Positions 1-10,906 are shown, counted from the stretch's first letter. The stretch is 64,000 nucleotides of DNA from Calendula officinalis (GCA_963853835.1 OY970826.1:76750929-76814928); one strand, 5' to 3'. Notes: generated by a model not told the origin, from the sequence alone. Translations and numbers: made by a program.

Positions 1-550
1 AGGGACGTAAAGACACTCATAATTGAAATGCTTAAAGCTGCTAAATAAATGAAATGAACGGTAACAGATGTCTTGCTCGTTCATGTGTTTTCGGTATATA
101 TTTTGTTTCAAGGTTTGTATATGTTTGTTTGTTAAATAATGATTTTCATACCGGATATTATTAATTCATTAAACACGTTTCTTATTTCAATTTACTTGAT
201 TTTATGTTTTTTAATTGATGCATATTATTTGCATTCTGGCATAACTTCCTCACACACACACACACATATATTTTCATGTTTTTTGCATTCTCTACTTCCG
301 GGTAGAGATTTGACTGATATCCCTTCTTTAAAAGGATTGAGTATGATTATCGTTGTCATCGTTTATTTCACCTTACGTCCAAACCCCACAATATGTTGTC
401 CCCATTTCATAATAGTTGCTAGTTGCTACCAACAATATTACACGACCTTCTCTTGACCTTTTGAAAGTCAACTACTTATTATAAATCAAAAGACTAATTT
501 TATTAACATGTAACTATTAAAAACATAGAACTATTAAAAAAAATGACAAA
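1..550. other. Intergenic, no gene recognised
   Basis: AT-rich sequence with a short CA repeat near 251-266. Open frames here are short and resemble nothing I know. The accessory transposon ORF that follows is cut at its 5' side, so the missing transposon end may once have lain here, but no matching terminal repeat is visible. Confidence 0.5.
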
Positions 551-1249
551 ATGGAGTATCAACTACTTCTCTTGACTATTGGCTATATGAACCAACTAAT
601 GGGCAAATGGTTCAAAATAGCGACTGATGTGAAAACTTTCAGTGCTATATACAATTCTTTAAATGACGGTCGTGGAAGCGGTACGCGAGACGAGTACGTT
701 CTAAAAGCTTATCGTCAACAATTCCATGATAATGTTGGCTGTAATTTTATATACGAGGACTGTTGGGAAGTGCTAAAAGATTACCCAAAGTTCTATTTTT
801 CTGAAGGCGTCATGGATACCGAGCCGACAAGACTGGATGAAGACGACGACCCGGTTAACGTGGATACAAGGAAGACGACACCGGATAACATGCATGCGTT
901 GTTCCAAGATGACCCGTTAAGGCGCCCCCCCGACCGTGGTCTTAGTAAGAAAAGTAAAAAAAGTTCAGGTTCGTCCGATGCCGCAACTTCTTCAAGGTCC
1001 ATTAAGCTGGACACTTTGGACGTGGTTAGGCGAACCTCCGATAAGCAATCTAACGCTATCGCTAAGGTTACAAAAATGGCTAGGCAAAAATTAATTTTGA
1101 AGAGTTGGAAATTCCTAGCCAAAGCCGTACCAAATAATATTAGCGAAAGTCGTAAGAAAATGCTTGAACAAGCTCAAGAATCAATTGCAATGAAATTTTA
1201 TAAGGATTTGGCGATTTTTAATGAGGATGACGAGGAGGGTGACGGTGAG

Positions 1250-3832
1250 TGTAACATCATAAAACCCGCCTAGTAGTTTTAGGTATATATTAATATTTGA
1301 TAAATATCTATTTGACTATATGTGGAATAAATTGATTAAATGTTAAATGAATTGTTTGACCTTTTGTCCTTTTGTGATATTTTAATCAAGGGATTAAAAT
1401 ATCCGGTTTCTGAAATGTTTAAACGATTTTGTGATTTTTATATTTTTAGATTCCTTGTCTGATTTCGTTTCCGGAAATGCTTTCGTTTTTTAAATTGGGG
1501 TCCGATTGCTATTTTAAATAAATTAACTACGAAAGGGACTTTTGTATTATTTTGCTTAAAATTTTGAAAAAGTCACAAGTGGGCCCCTCCCCTTATTTTT
1601 GACGGATGAAGTGAAAGAGGGCAGCTCCCTCTTTCTCTCTTTTCACTTCTCAACCTTTTTCTCTCTTTATTTTCTTTTAGACTTTTATAAATTAAACTCT
1701 TAAAGTGTTCTTGGTGTTCTTGAACCATTTTGGAGATCCCGAACTCGTTTCTTACTCCATCTTAAATCCGAACCCATTTTTGAGTAGCTCTTGAGGTAAG
1801 CTTCGACCTATATGTGTTTGTTTTGAAGTTCTTGAGTTTTAGTGAAATTAAGGTTTATGATTCTTAAAGTTTTGTTGGTGTATATTGTGTTAAATGTTAT
1901 ATTAAGTGTTTATACAAGATTTGACATGTATTGTATGTATTAAATTGTTAAGATGATTAATTATGACTTGTTGGATGAAATTGTTAGTTAAAAGATGGTA
2001 TGGATTTGATGTCTAAGTTACAAGTTAGTAAATGGGTTTTGTGACAAGTTGGTGTGATTATGTCAAAAATAGGTTTTGTGGGTTTTGTTGCTTGGATATG
2101 TTAAAATGATAGATTGGATATGTTAGTTATGGATTATGTTAAGATTCGGTGAGATTGATGAAATGCTAACTAGTGTTTGGGTGTTTTTTTGGTTAAAATG
2201 ATGAACTAGTAAATGTGGAAGTAAAATACATGGATTGTTGGTAGCTATGAACTTGATGAATTATATGATTATGACTTGTTAGTTGTAGTAAATGTGTGCT
2301 AGATGGTGGAGTTTTTGTAAGTATATAGTTATGTTCGGGTTTTGACCCGTTTGGGCCATTTGGTAGTAAAGTGACTTAAGAAACTTGGATTGTGCAAGTA
2401 TAAGTGTTTTGTTAGGTTATGTGTTAGAAATGTTATTGATAACAATTGGTGAATTATAAGTTGATGATATGATTGTAGTTATAGAAGGTATTATTGTTTA
2501 ATAATCCGGTTTTGACCCGTTCGGGTGATTAAATGGTGGAACGACCCAATTGTTGAATTGTATATGTATAAGTGGGTTTAATATACTTATGTGTTAGAAT
2601 TAGTACTTATAACACTTGGTGGAACGTTAGTGTTCATTATTGTTAATATTGGTGATTATTGATAAGTACCGGTTATTAACTCGGTGTTCTTTGGTGTACA
2701 GGATCCGAGGAGGAAACTCAGTGATATTAGCTCACTGAGTTACGGGAATTGAAGGTTACGGTGAGTGGATTTAACCTCCAACTTGTGTTTGGTTACAATC
2801 GGTTAGGTATTGCATGCTTGTGGTGAAAAATGCAGGATTTCAACCTTCGTGGCACGAAACGGGAATTTTGTGGCACGAAGTCGGTCAGAAACTTGTTTTC
2901 AGACCGCACGAACTTTCTTCGTGCGGCACGAACTTTCTTCGTGCGGCACGAACTTTCTTCGTGCGGCACGAACTTTCTTCGTGCGGCACGAACTTTCTTC
3001 GTGCGGCACGAACTTTCTTCGTGCGGCACGAACTTTCTTCGTGCGGCACGAACTTTCTTCGTGCGGCACGAACTTTCTTCGTGCAACACGAGCATTGGGG
3101 ATCGCGGTGGAAGTTTCTTCGTGCTATGTTTGTTGCCGCGATTTTTGTATCTAACTTGCTTGTTTGAAACCTATTTGATTGTGTTAAGTTAAATAGATTA
3201 TGTGCACATATGTGAAGAGACTATTCTTGATTGTTAGCAACACTTGGCTTGATTGGTAGCAACAACTCGGTTTGATTGGTAACTGATGACTCGGTTAGTG
3301 GGCAACCGAGGTTTGAGAAGTCAGTACGATGGGCATAGTGTTTCGACTCATATGGTATTCAGACCTTACCTGTATACGTTATACGTAAGGGGGTTTACCG
3401 GGGAGTTGGGTACAAGCTTTCGGGTACCATCGTTGGGCCGACGATGGTTTTAGGCTCCTGCAGGACCACCACTGAGCTTCTTGAACAAACAGTGTTATGT
3501 GGTTATGTGGCTTTTCGATCGTAGAGATGTTTATGCTAGCTTGTTGTGCTTTACAGAATTTGTAGATTATATTCATTCACTTAGCTTTGTGCTAATCCCT
3601 CCCTCGTTGAATCTTTTCAAGTTGATCGGTGCTTTGGACGGGATGATTGACCAAGCTCAATTGAATATGTTTTGTAAAATGAGCCATGTCGTTAAGTGAC
3701 ACCGTTTAAATATTATTGTTTTGGAGTTTATTTTGGGACGTTTGGTTTGTAAACCTAAACCTAAACTTATTATTATCTTTATGCTTCCGCACACATTTAA
3801 AAAAAACACTTTCTAAATTTTGTTGTGTTACA
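1250..3832 (+). mobile_element. Solo LTR of a large LTR retrotransposon, probably Ty3/Gypsy
   Basis: 2583 bp starting TGTAACATC and ending GTGTTACA, flanked on both sides by the 5-bp repeat GTGAG (1245-1249 and 3833-3837). There is no internal domain, primer site or second LTR, so this is the product of LTR-LTR recombination. The ends resemble those of the Tekay-like fragment near 5.5 kb (both finish TGTTACA), which suggests but does not prove the same lineage. Contains the 20-bp repeat array listed separately. Confidence 0.9.
2903..3084 (+). repeat. Minisatellite, 20-bp unit, 8 full copies plus a partial one
   Basis: The unit GTGCGGCACGAACTTTCTTC repeats without visible change from 2921 to 3080, with a partial unit before it. 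Across each join lies the near-palindrome TTCGTGC-G-GCACGAA, so the array is a string of small hairpins. Isolated copies of the GGCACGAA core occur just upstream (about 2850 and 2872), suggesting slippage expansion from LTR sequence. The long overlapping frames it creates on both strands are artefacts. Confidence 0.95.
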
Positions 3833-3903
3833 GTGAGGGTTCGGGAACACAAGGACCGGTTGACGAAGACGAAGACGAAGAAGACAATGAATCTATTGAC
3901 TAG

Positions 3904-4140
3904 TAGTTTTTTTTAATTAATGTCTTTTTTTTAATTAATGTCTTTTTTAGTTATATGTTTTAATTAGTTTTATATTTTTATTAGAAAAAACAAAGTAAAT
4001 GGTGGGGCCCAAATTTGGTGAAGTGACGGAGTGCTGTTGGCATGACTACGTCAGTTTAGTGTTAGTTAGTTTGTCTGCTGACGTGACGCTGAGTTGGCAG
4101 CAACTAACGGCGTCAGTAGCATTTACCATTGGGAGTGGTC
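3904..4140 (+). mobile_element. 3' end of the PIF/Harbinger element
   Basis: Downstream of the ORF1 remnant, the sequence ends in a Harbinger-like terminus (GGGAGTGGTC at 4131-4140) followed by the typical TAA target triplet at 4141-4143. About 90 bp of this end (GTCAGTTTAGTGT, GACGTGACG, AACGGCGTCA blocks) recur at the end of the MITE near 53.2 kb. The matching 5' end was not found. Confidence 0.65.
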
Positions 4141-4149
4141 TAACAAATA

Positions 4150-4444
4150 CTTCCTCCCATTCAAAATAAGTGCTACATTTTTCTTATATGGGTGATTCAA
4201 AATAAGTATTACACTTTTCTTATTTGGTAAGTTTTTGTATATAAAATTACCATTTTATCCTCACTTAACTTTATTAAACATCATTAGTTATTCTTTTCTT
4301 TCTCTTTCTTCAATAAAGACAAAGATTATAGTGGGACCCTTCTTCACTAATTATCCTTTTAGTTTATCATAATCTCTATTACAATATTTTGTATCAAAAA
4401 ACGTGAAAATAAAAATGTAGCACTTATTTTGAATCGGAGGAAGG
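4150..4444. mobile_element. Stowaway-type MITE
   Basis: Inverted ends CTTCCTCCCATTCAAAATAA and its near-complement (TTATTTTGAATCGGAGGAAG), each enclosing an AAGTGCTACATTTTT block. TA precedes the left end; the right TA looks mutated. Non-coding. Confidence 0.8.
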
Positions 4445-5566
4445 AAGAAACAATAGTCCTACATCAATTACTCCAGTTTAACGTACACAAAGGACATACA
4501 TCATAAGTGTTTTGGTAATTACACTAATTTTGAAAAATTATTACATTAATAAGCTAAAAAATATTAGAAAAGCAAGGATAAATCTTCTCCTATATATGAG
4601 CCTACATTTGATTTAGGCATGTCAACTCATCACTTTGGAGCTCTATCATTGGTCCATATTGCCACATGTAATTCTCCTATTGGCATATGGGGATCTCCTT
4701 TTCTCTATCAACGATTCTGCCCTCTCCCTTCCTCCATCAATGAAATCCGGTCGTTCCCTTCTCCATCAACGGAATCCGGCCGCTCCCTTCCTCCATCGAC
4801 GATATCCTGCTACGGATTTGAACTCGATTTCAAAAGAAAAAGCATTTGGAGAATCATCGGAAGATAGCGACGGGGATGGTCGTCAACGGCAGCCGGAAAA
4901 CTCGAACATTAATAAACCTCAACCAGTATTTGGGGAAAACCATAATTGGGAGCGAATTAATGAAATCAATTGATTAAGCTTATCCAGAGATTTTGTAACT
5001 CCTGATCAACAATCTAATTTGCTAACATCAATACTACATTCCTACAAGGTTAATTTCTTATTACGATTACAGTATATTATCCTAGATTCTATTGTACGTC
5101 AATGGTGTTTCTGTTGGAGTTATTAGGGTTTAATTGATCGAACAATCAATCGTCAAAGTTTAACTGCAGATCGTAGAATTACATAGTTAATTAATCGGTC
5201 TCGGAAGAGTATTCATTTTGAATTTTGATGTAATTTGGTATGTAAGTACTACAGATTTTATTTTCTAGCTTATGTGTTGATGATGGTACTTACTGTTAAT
5301 TTTAATGTAATTATTAATCATTTCTTTGATTATGCAAGATGAATGACACATTTTGAAGCTGAAAGTAACCGATTTACCTAAAATTATACATAGATGTCAC
5401 ACCTAAGTATTATTCTTCAAATGCATAATTAATACAAAATGTGAATTATATACTCTGATTTTCATACCAAAGGTTTTTGTAAATTCGTATTTTGGGATAG
5501 TTCTCCTCTTTATTAAATGATTATTTTGGCCAAATGTTTTGTGTTAAAATTTGAGGTGTTACAACT

Positions 5567-5578
5567 TGGTATCAGAGC
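5567..5578 (+). promoter_or_regulatory. Retrotransposon primer binding site
   Basis: TGGTATCAGAGC, complementary to the 3' end of plant initiator methionine tRNA, starting three bases after the LTR end at 5563. This fixes the orientation of the Ty3 fragment. Confidence 0.9.
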
Positions 5579-5812
5579 TATAGTTTAAGTGAATTAGGTT
5601 GGATGACCATCCTAGTCTTAGACTGTAGCATTAGGTATATAAGATTCCTTAAGATCATAGGTTGACCTTGAGACTTTATATTAAGTTTAGGGTTGAACCT
5701 AGGGGACCGATGAAATTTTATATGATTATGGATATTGAGTCTTATGCGACTAATGGGTTGTACACAAGGTACTAAATGTTTAATGTCTTTCGTATAGTCT
5801 TGATTGAAAGAA

Positions 5813-7186
5813 ATGGTGACCACGCGTAGAAGTGGTAAAGCCCCGGAGGGCCGGGAGGAAGAAATACCTCATGTCGAGAGGGTGGTTGAACAAGAAAGTC
5901 AACCGTCGATGCATCGGGTTGATGAGTCGGAGGTTGGAGCCAATAGGACTCCGGTAACTATGGCGGATCTCCAAACTATTATTGACCAAATCAAAGGGAC
6001 GGTGGCCGAGGAAGTGCACCGAATTATTGGGGACCGTGAGAGATCGGGTGGAGACCGTGAATCCGAGGCTAGATCGGATGAGAGAACCGGGGGAAGTGGT
6101 ACCGGTGAAGGGAAGTCCTCCACGGGTGGCCAAAGTGATGCTAGGGCAAAGCCCGTCGTGAAAGAAAGTTGTTCGTTTAAATCCTTCATGGCTTGTAAGC
6201 CAAATGTGTATACGGGTAGGTCGGACCCGAAAGTAACTATGAGGTGGATCCGAGAAACCGAAAGGGTTATCGGTAGTAGCAAGTGTAAGGAAGCCGATAT
6301 GGTGACCTATGCGTCACAACTTTTGAAAGAAGATGCCATGATTTGGTGGGATATTGTGTATGAGACCCTAGGAAGGGAGGTGGTGGAGAAAATGTCATGG
6401 GACGAATTCACCACGAGGTTGAAAAAGAAATTTTGTCCCGAAAGAGATTTGAAAAAGATGCACGAGAAGTTCGTGACCCTTAAGAAGGGTGATTTGTCAA
6501 TCGAGGAGTACTCGAGAGAGTTCACGGGATTGCTCCCGTTTGTTGCTAAAACCTACTCGGATGAGAGGTTGAAGGTGGTCCGGTATGCTAGTGGGTTACC
6601 GTGGGACTACCAATTGGAGGTTAAGAGGGCGGTCACACTTGATGAGGCCATTAGTGCCGCCCGGGGTGTTGAGGAAGTGAATGAGGCACGTGTTGCCGAG
6701 AGGGCTCATGTGGGCGAGAAAAGGAAAGCCGAGAGCGGCTCTAGTTCGTTCAAGAAAGGGAAGTTCACTTCGAGCTTCTCTAAGCAAGGTAGTGTTGGCT
6801 CGTGCAAGAAGTGCGGGAAGAATCATGCCGGCGTGTGCCGAGGAGAGTCGAAGACTTGCTTTAGTTGTGGGAAGCCGGGGCATATGGCCCGAGAATGCAA
6901 GTCTAAATCTTTGGCCGAGGTTGAATGTTTCTCGTGCCACGAAAAGGGGCACTATAGCAATGTGTGCCCGAAGAATGGAACCGAGTCGATGGTGTCCACG
7001 GCTCAAAAGAAAGTGGAGCCGGCGAAGGTGAATGGGCGATCCTTCCAACTCACTCGGGAGGAGGCGAAGGAGGCACGCGATGTGGTGTCAGGTACTTTAT
7101 TCATTAACTCCTTGCCAACTCATATTTTGTTTGATTCGGGTTCCAATTATTCGTATTTTGGGATAGTTCTCCTATTTATTAAATGA
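5813..7186 (+). pseudogene. Truncated Ty3/Gypsy Gag with CCHC knuckles and start of protease
   Basis: The first ATG of the frame is at 5813. In order: a charged N-terminal region, the retrotransposon gag core (WIRETERV, the WWD motif, about residues 115-240), a basic linker, a cysteine cluster (CKKCGKNHAGVC), and two zinc knuckles (CFSCGKPGHMAREC and CFSCHEKGHYSNVC). The aspartic protease starts at the LFDSGS active-site motif and is cut eight residues later by the deletion junction; the last codons come from LTR sequence. Gag would form the virus-like particle and bind RNA; this copy cannot encode polymerase. The gag is uninterrupted, so loss of pol is fairly recent or the element was already gag-only. 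Confidence 0.85.
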
Positions 7187-7229
7187 TTATTTTTGCCAAA
7201 TGTTTTGTGTTAAAATTTGAGGTGTTACA

Positions 7230-7579
7230 TTGACCTAATGCGATTTGAAGACTATTTTGCCCTAATCTCACTAGAATCATCGTGTGTAATGCATTTCGCA
7301 CGTGCTGAAAATCAACTTACAGCCAATGAAAAACAAGCATTAACATATACCAAAATTCACGTTTACTTAACACCCGAATCGTTACTTTTAATATCGGGTG
7401 CAGCCCGATACAAATGGAAGCCTGAAATCAATCGAAAACCCGGCTTTCAAATATGGAATAGCCTTGAAATTGATCAAAAAAGAAGAACCTCAATTACGTT
7501 AAGAAAACTCTGCAATCGTAGATGCACATCAACATCTAATAATGAGATAGACTACCAGCTTACGACCCAGAAAGGATAG
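7230..7579 (+). other. Open frame of unknown origin inside the Helitron
   Basis: About 110 codons are open from the Ty3 boundary to TAG at 7577. The peptide is not low-complexity (it contains AARYKWKPE and FARAENQLTANEKQALTYTK) but I do not recognise it. Since it lies just before the Helitron 3' end, it could be a captured exon or transposon-derived sequence. No start codon context can be argued. Confidence 0.3.
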
Positions 7580-7902
7580 AAAAAAATTTTGTTGCGACAA
7601 AGATAACAATTACACTAACTTAACAATAAATGTCGTTTATAAAGAAGTTTTATTTCGTCTTTAAATTTCCTATACCATTTATTCATGTATCAAAATAAGT
7701 TTATCATCATTTCAATCATGGATTACTATATTCTTTCAATAGTATTTTGTTTATTATTTTCCTATTTATTTCTCGAAGCACGCCCGCCCAGTCGGGCGGG
7801 CTTTGAAGCTAGTTGTTATATACGAGAACATCCTTAAAAAAATCTTTATACCACAAGAGCAATAAAAAATTGTAGTGTGAATAATGATCAAGATATAAAA
7901 TA

Positions 7903-8421
7903 CAGTAAAACCTCCCTAAATTAATAAGGTTGGGATTAAGATATTTTATTAATTTAGCGAGATATTAATTTATCGATAAATTAATAAATTATTAATTTAA
8001 AGAATATTATTATAAAATCAACTTATCTAATACGTATTCACTCGGAAAGAAGCATTGCAAGCGGCAACAACTCTTCACAACTTCTTGTTGCAATACGAGA
8101 ATACAATGCCTCAACTTTTAAGTGCAATTGAGAGATTTAAAGATGAACTCAATATAGATTTGAAGTTCACAAAAAAACAAGTGACTATAGATTCATTTTT
8201 TACTTGATAACTTTAGAATTTTGGAATTTTATTTTATTAATTATTAATTTATAGTTTGGTTGGGACTAATATATTTACATTAGGATTTTAGAAAAATTAT
8301 TATCTTACTATTTTATCGATTGGGGTCCGATTTTGCACTAGTCCCAAGTTGAGACCGGATAAATAATTAATTTTATCGAGATTATTAATTTATCGAGTAT
8401 TAATTTGTGGAGGTTTTACTG
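7903..8421 (+). mobile_element. pogo-like (Tc1/mariner) deletion derivative
   Basis: Terminal inverted repeats CAGTAAAACCTCC / GGAGGTTTTACTG are flanked by TA at 7901-7902 and 8422-8423, as in plant pogo/Emigrant-type elements. 519 bp long. It retains only the 3' end of a transposase gene. Confidence 0.85.
8040..8207 (+). pseudogene. C-terminal 55 codons of a pogo/Tigger-type transposase, with PIP box
   Basis: An open frame to TGA at 8205-8207 reads through EALQAATTLHNFLLQYE and ends KKQVTIDSFFT. This resembles the tail of plant CENP-B/jerky-like pogo transposases. The end matches the PCNA-interacting motif Q-x-x-[ILM]-x-x-F-F (Q-VT-I-DS-FF). The DNA-binding and DDE catalytic parts are missing. 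No initiation codon is implied. Confidence 0.7.
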
Positions 8422-8620
8422 TACTTTGTATTGTTATTTCTAACACTTCTTTTTGCACCATTAGGCATTAATGATCATATAATTCATGTAAAACGTTATC
8501 TTTGCATGTCATGAGATAAATACGGAGTATAAAAGTAATTTTAAAAACAAATTACATTTTCATTAAAACTGAGAAATGAAATAAAAGATTTACAAAGAAA
8601 AAAAAATGTGTGTACATTCA

Positions 8621-10481
8621 TCATTCCGAATCACTCTCCATGTTTGCCAAAGCCTTCAATCCTGTTGGTCCCTACACATCACACACCAAGAAAAACAAAA
8701 ACATTTTTAATTATCATATTAAAAACCGTATAATGTACAACTCATTAATGCACAAATTACACGTAGAGCTTAATAATATACTCCCTCCGTCCCAAAAAAA
8801 ACTTCTTATTTGAGTTTGACACAAGTTTTAAGATGATAATTAATGGTGGGGTAATTAGTAATATATTTGATTAAAATATAAGATTGGTTTGGAGAGAGAA
8901 AGATAGTTAGTGGATTGTTAGTGGTGGCGTCTCTAATAATAATAATATTTTATTATGTGGAGCCCATTAAATGGAGGAAACGAGAAGTTTTTTATGAGAA
9001 AAAAATTTAAGGTGAAATAAGAAGTTTTTTGTGGGACAGATGGAGTATTATTTACCTCTCACCCATTTATCAAAACCCATATTTAGGCAAAACACTAAAA
9101 AATGGTCTACAAACAAGTCCAAGGGTGCAAGTTTAAAGCACAATGTACATGTAATTAAAGAATGATTCAGTTGTACGTGAGTCACGTGACTCAAACAGAA
9201 GAAAGAAAAAGCAATAAACAAAATTTTAAAAAGGTACAACTCTTACAGATCAAGTTACAAGTCACTAATGCATAATCCCTAAACATTTGTGCTAAAAAAC
9301 TGGAGAAAATAGGGAAAACAAAAAATTTAGGCAAGAATAACTGTACAACTTTGAAAGCATAAGTTACAAGCCATCAAAGGATGGCCAATAAAGACCTGAT
9401 GTCACAAAAATTAAAAGAAAGACCAAAATTAGCCAGAAGGATTTTTCTAGTAGATGGTGTAAGCAGAAACAGAAGTACAACTTATTAGGCACAAGTTATA
9501 AGTCATCAAAGCAGGATTTGGTAAACATACCTTCTTAGTACTCTTTTTCTCTACAACTTCATATCTGTCTCGACATATATCGGTCAACCATCCTCCTGGA
9601 CTCACCAACTGAGAAAACAAAAAAAAAAAGATGAAAATCTGATCTTGCAAAAAACACACAGTAGAAGTGCTTTTAGTGTGTGGATTATTGGAGATAAATG
9701 GAGATGTCTTGACTTACAAGCAAACTTCTTTGAACGATTTTGGGCCTCTTTTTAGGTCTATGTGAAGGCTTAGAGCCTTTCATTGCCATGAAGTCTTCTT
9801 CTTTCTCTTTGCTTGATAATGTTAAGTAGAGTTTTGGCCACACATGTTTGACCTTTTGATCTCCACCGCTACCGCCGACGTTGACCGGAGATACAGTCGG
9901 TTTCTCAGACACCGAGGTAGCTCCTCGTGCTGTATACACCTCTTTCTCCGGAGACAACTTCCGGTGGTTTTCCGATCTCAGATGAGCTGCCGTCTCCCAA
10001 TTCCTGTAATCAAAACATCAAAATTCATGTTTCAGATTACAGAAATTTTGAGGAAAATTATCGTTTCTACCGCAAATCGTCATCAAAATGATTAACTTTT
10101 AGATTTAGAAACAAATCAGAATCTGATGTCCAATTTTTTTTGTAAAATTAAACTCTACATTAAAATCAATGTTGAGATTAGATTTCCAGTGATTTCAGAG
10201 AATTAGGTTTACCTTGTTAGACGTGTAGATGTTGGTGGATGAGAAGATTGTTTATTATTGTTATTATTATTGTTACTGTTATTATCGGAAGGATAGGCAA
10301 CAAATTGAGAGTTGATTCTCCGGCGAATTCCCCGGCGGCCGGAAACAGCGTAAGGTGGATCGGTGGTTGTATCATCCGGATATCTAACCCTCACGCATCT
10401 AAGTCTCTTTTTATTTCCCCATTTTAAAAATAAATCTGTTGTGGTTTCCGGATGTTTACATCTCTTCTCTAATCTATCCAT
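8621..10481 (-). CDS. DUF1639 family protein, 4 exons, 227 aa
   Basis: Exons inferred: 10481-10213, 10003-9718, 9608-9531, 8671-8621, all with GT-AG introns; 684 nt in frame. Exon 1 is basic with a polyasparagine stretch and a serine-rich end. Exon 2 begins NWET, as usual for the family, and carries the hallmark EKEEDFMAMKGSKPSHRPKKRPK followed by IVQRSLL. Exon 3 gives LVSPGGWLTDICRDRYEV, and exon 4 the short conserved end LKALANMESDSE. The family is plant-specific and of unknown biochemical role; basic KKRPK runs suggest nuclear location. Intron 3 contains a Stowaway MITE (8781-9045). The last exon is only 51 nt and rests on the conserved C-terminus and a TAG acceptor. Confidence 0.88.
8781..9045. 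mobile_element. Stowaway MITE in intron 3 of the DUF1639 gene
   Basis: Ends CTCCCTCCGTCCCAAAAAAA and the near-complement TTTTTTGTGGGACAGATGGAG, bounded by TA at 8779-8780 and 9046-9047. 265 bp, non-coding. Confidence 0.9.
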
Positions 10482-10792
10482 TAGTTTTCAAATTAACTTC
10501 TGGATCCTTTATTTTTAACAAATTCTAGCTCTAGATTAACAATTTCATCAGCCAACGACGAAATTTTGTAGATTTTTTTACTAGAAATGTTGAGAAGCAG
10601 CAAAATGGAAAGGGAATTTTGTCAATAAGATATTGGCGAACGATAAGAAGAATCTCAGATCTGATTGCGATGATTATGAAGAAGGTGAGCTTACAGAATC
10701 GATCGTGCAGCTGAAAATAGCACTAGACGGAGTTTCTTTAGATTTTTGAAGAAAAAATGGTGGTCTTCATCTTCTACCTCTGTTTTCCACCA

Positions 10793-10803
10793 TTTATATA
10801 GCT
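10793..10803 (-). promoter_or_regulatory. Candidate TATA box of the DUF1639 gene
   Basis: On the minus strand GCTATATAAATGG lies about 310 bp before the start codon. The space between would be a 5' UTR. Position is plausible but untested. Confidence 0.45.
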
Positions 10804-10906
10804 ATGATATAACCTTGCAAGGAATTCTAACCCTTAGATTGCTGATCAACGGTGGATAATTATCGAAGGGTAATTTACCATGGGAAATATGACATATTGT
10901 ATTTAT

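Larger units (their letters stand above)
551..3903 (+). pseudogene. PIF/Harbinger-associated ORF1 (NAM-associated C-terminal domain), 5'-truncated and split by a solo LTR
   Basis: The frame from 551 encodes the middle and end of the accessory protein that accompanies plant PIF/Harbinger transposons. Seen: a KWFK block near residue 18, a basic serine-rich linker, a charged helical C-terminus with a conserved MKFY, then an acidic tail. The usual N-terminal SANT/Myb-like segment is absent. At 1250 the frame runs into an LTR and stops at 1273. Resuming at 3838, after the second copy of the 5-bp target repeat, the same frame continues for 21 acidic codons to TAG at 3901. The LTR therefore landed near the 3' end of an already decaying transposon gene. 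Family assignment is from the domain pattern; function in DNA binding is family knowledge. Confidence 0.75.
5483..7229 (+). mobile_element. Internally deleted Ty3/Gypsy (Tekay-like) retrotransposon
   Basis: The last 81 bp of an LTR (ending GAGGTGTTACA) lie at 5483-5563 and again at 7149-7229. The left copy is followed by the initiator-Met tRNA primer site TGGTATCAGAGC (5567-5578). Between them are a leader and gag. The gag-pol frame is cut at about 7149 and joined straight into the 3' LTR end at a shared ATTCGT, so reverse transcriptase, RNase H and integrase are gone. The left LTR boundary could not be fixed; TGTCACACC near 5394 is only a candidate, and no TSD was found. Confidence 0.8.
4583..7812 (+). 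mobile_element. Helitron, interrupted by a Ty3 retrotransposon fragment
   Basis: The 5' end TCTTCTCCTATATATGAG follows an A. The 3' end has the GC hairpin CCCGCCC-AGTC-GGGCGGG, then CTAG at 7809-7812, followed by T: the A|TC...CTRR|T rule. The 5' and 3' ends match two other Helitrons here (22254-22884, 25006-25903). Material left of the Ty3 insert (4600-5050) and right of it (7230-7580) carries open frames that I do not recognise; they may be captured host exons. No Rep/helicase sequence is visible, so this is non-autonomous. Confidence 0.8.

Noticed and set aside
139..456. 105-residue hydrophobic frame
   Set aside because: AT-rich, no recognised domain, crosses a CA repeat, no promoter signal.
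2903..3084. CRISPR-like direct repeat array
   Set aside because: Units are contiguous with no spacers, inside a plant LTR. It is a minisatellite.
2793..3192. Several overlapping repetitive open frames on both strands
   Set aside because: They arise because the repeat unit keeps frames open; the peptides are simple translations of the array.
5899..7048. Antisense frames across the gag region
   Set aside because: Mirror frames of the GC-rich gag gene, without domains.
7782..7812. Rho-independent-like terminator hairpin
   Set aside because: The GC stem with CTAG behind it recurs at three Helitron ends; it is the Helitron 3' hairpin, in a eukaryotic genome.
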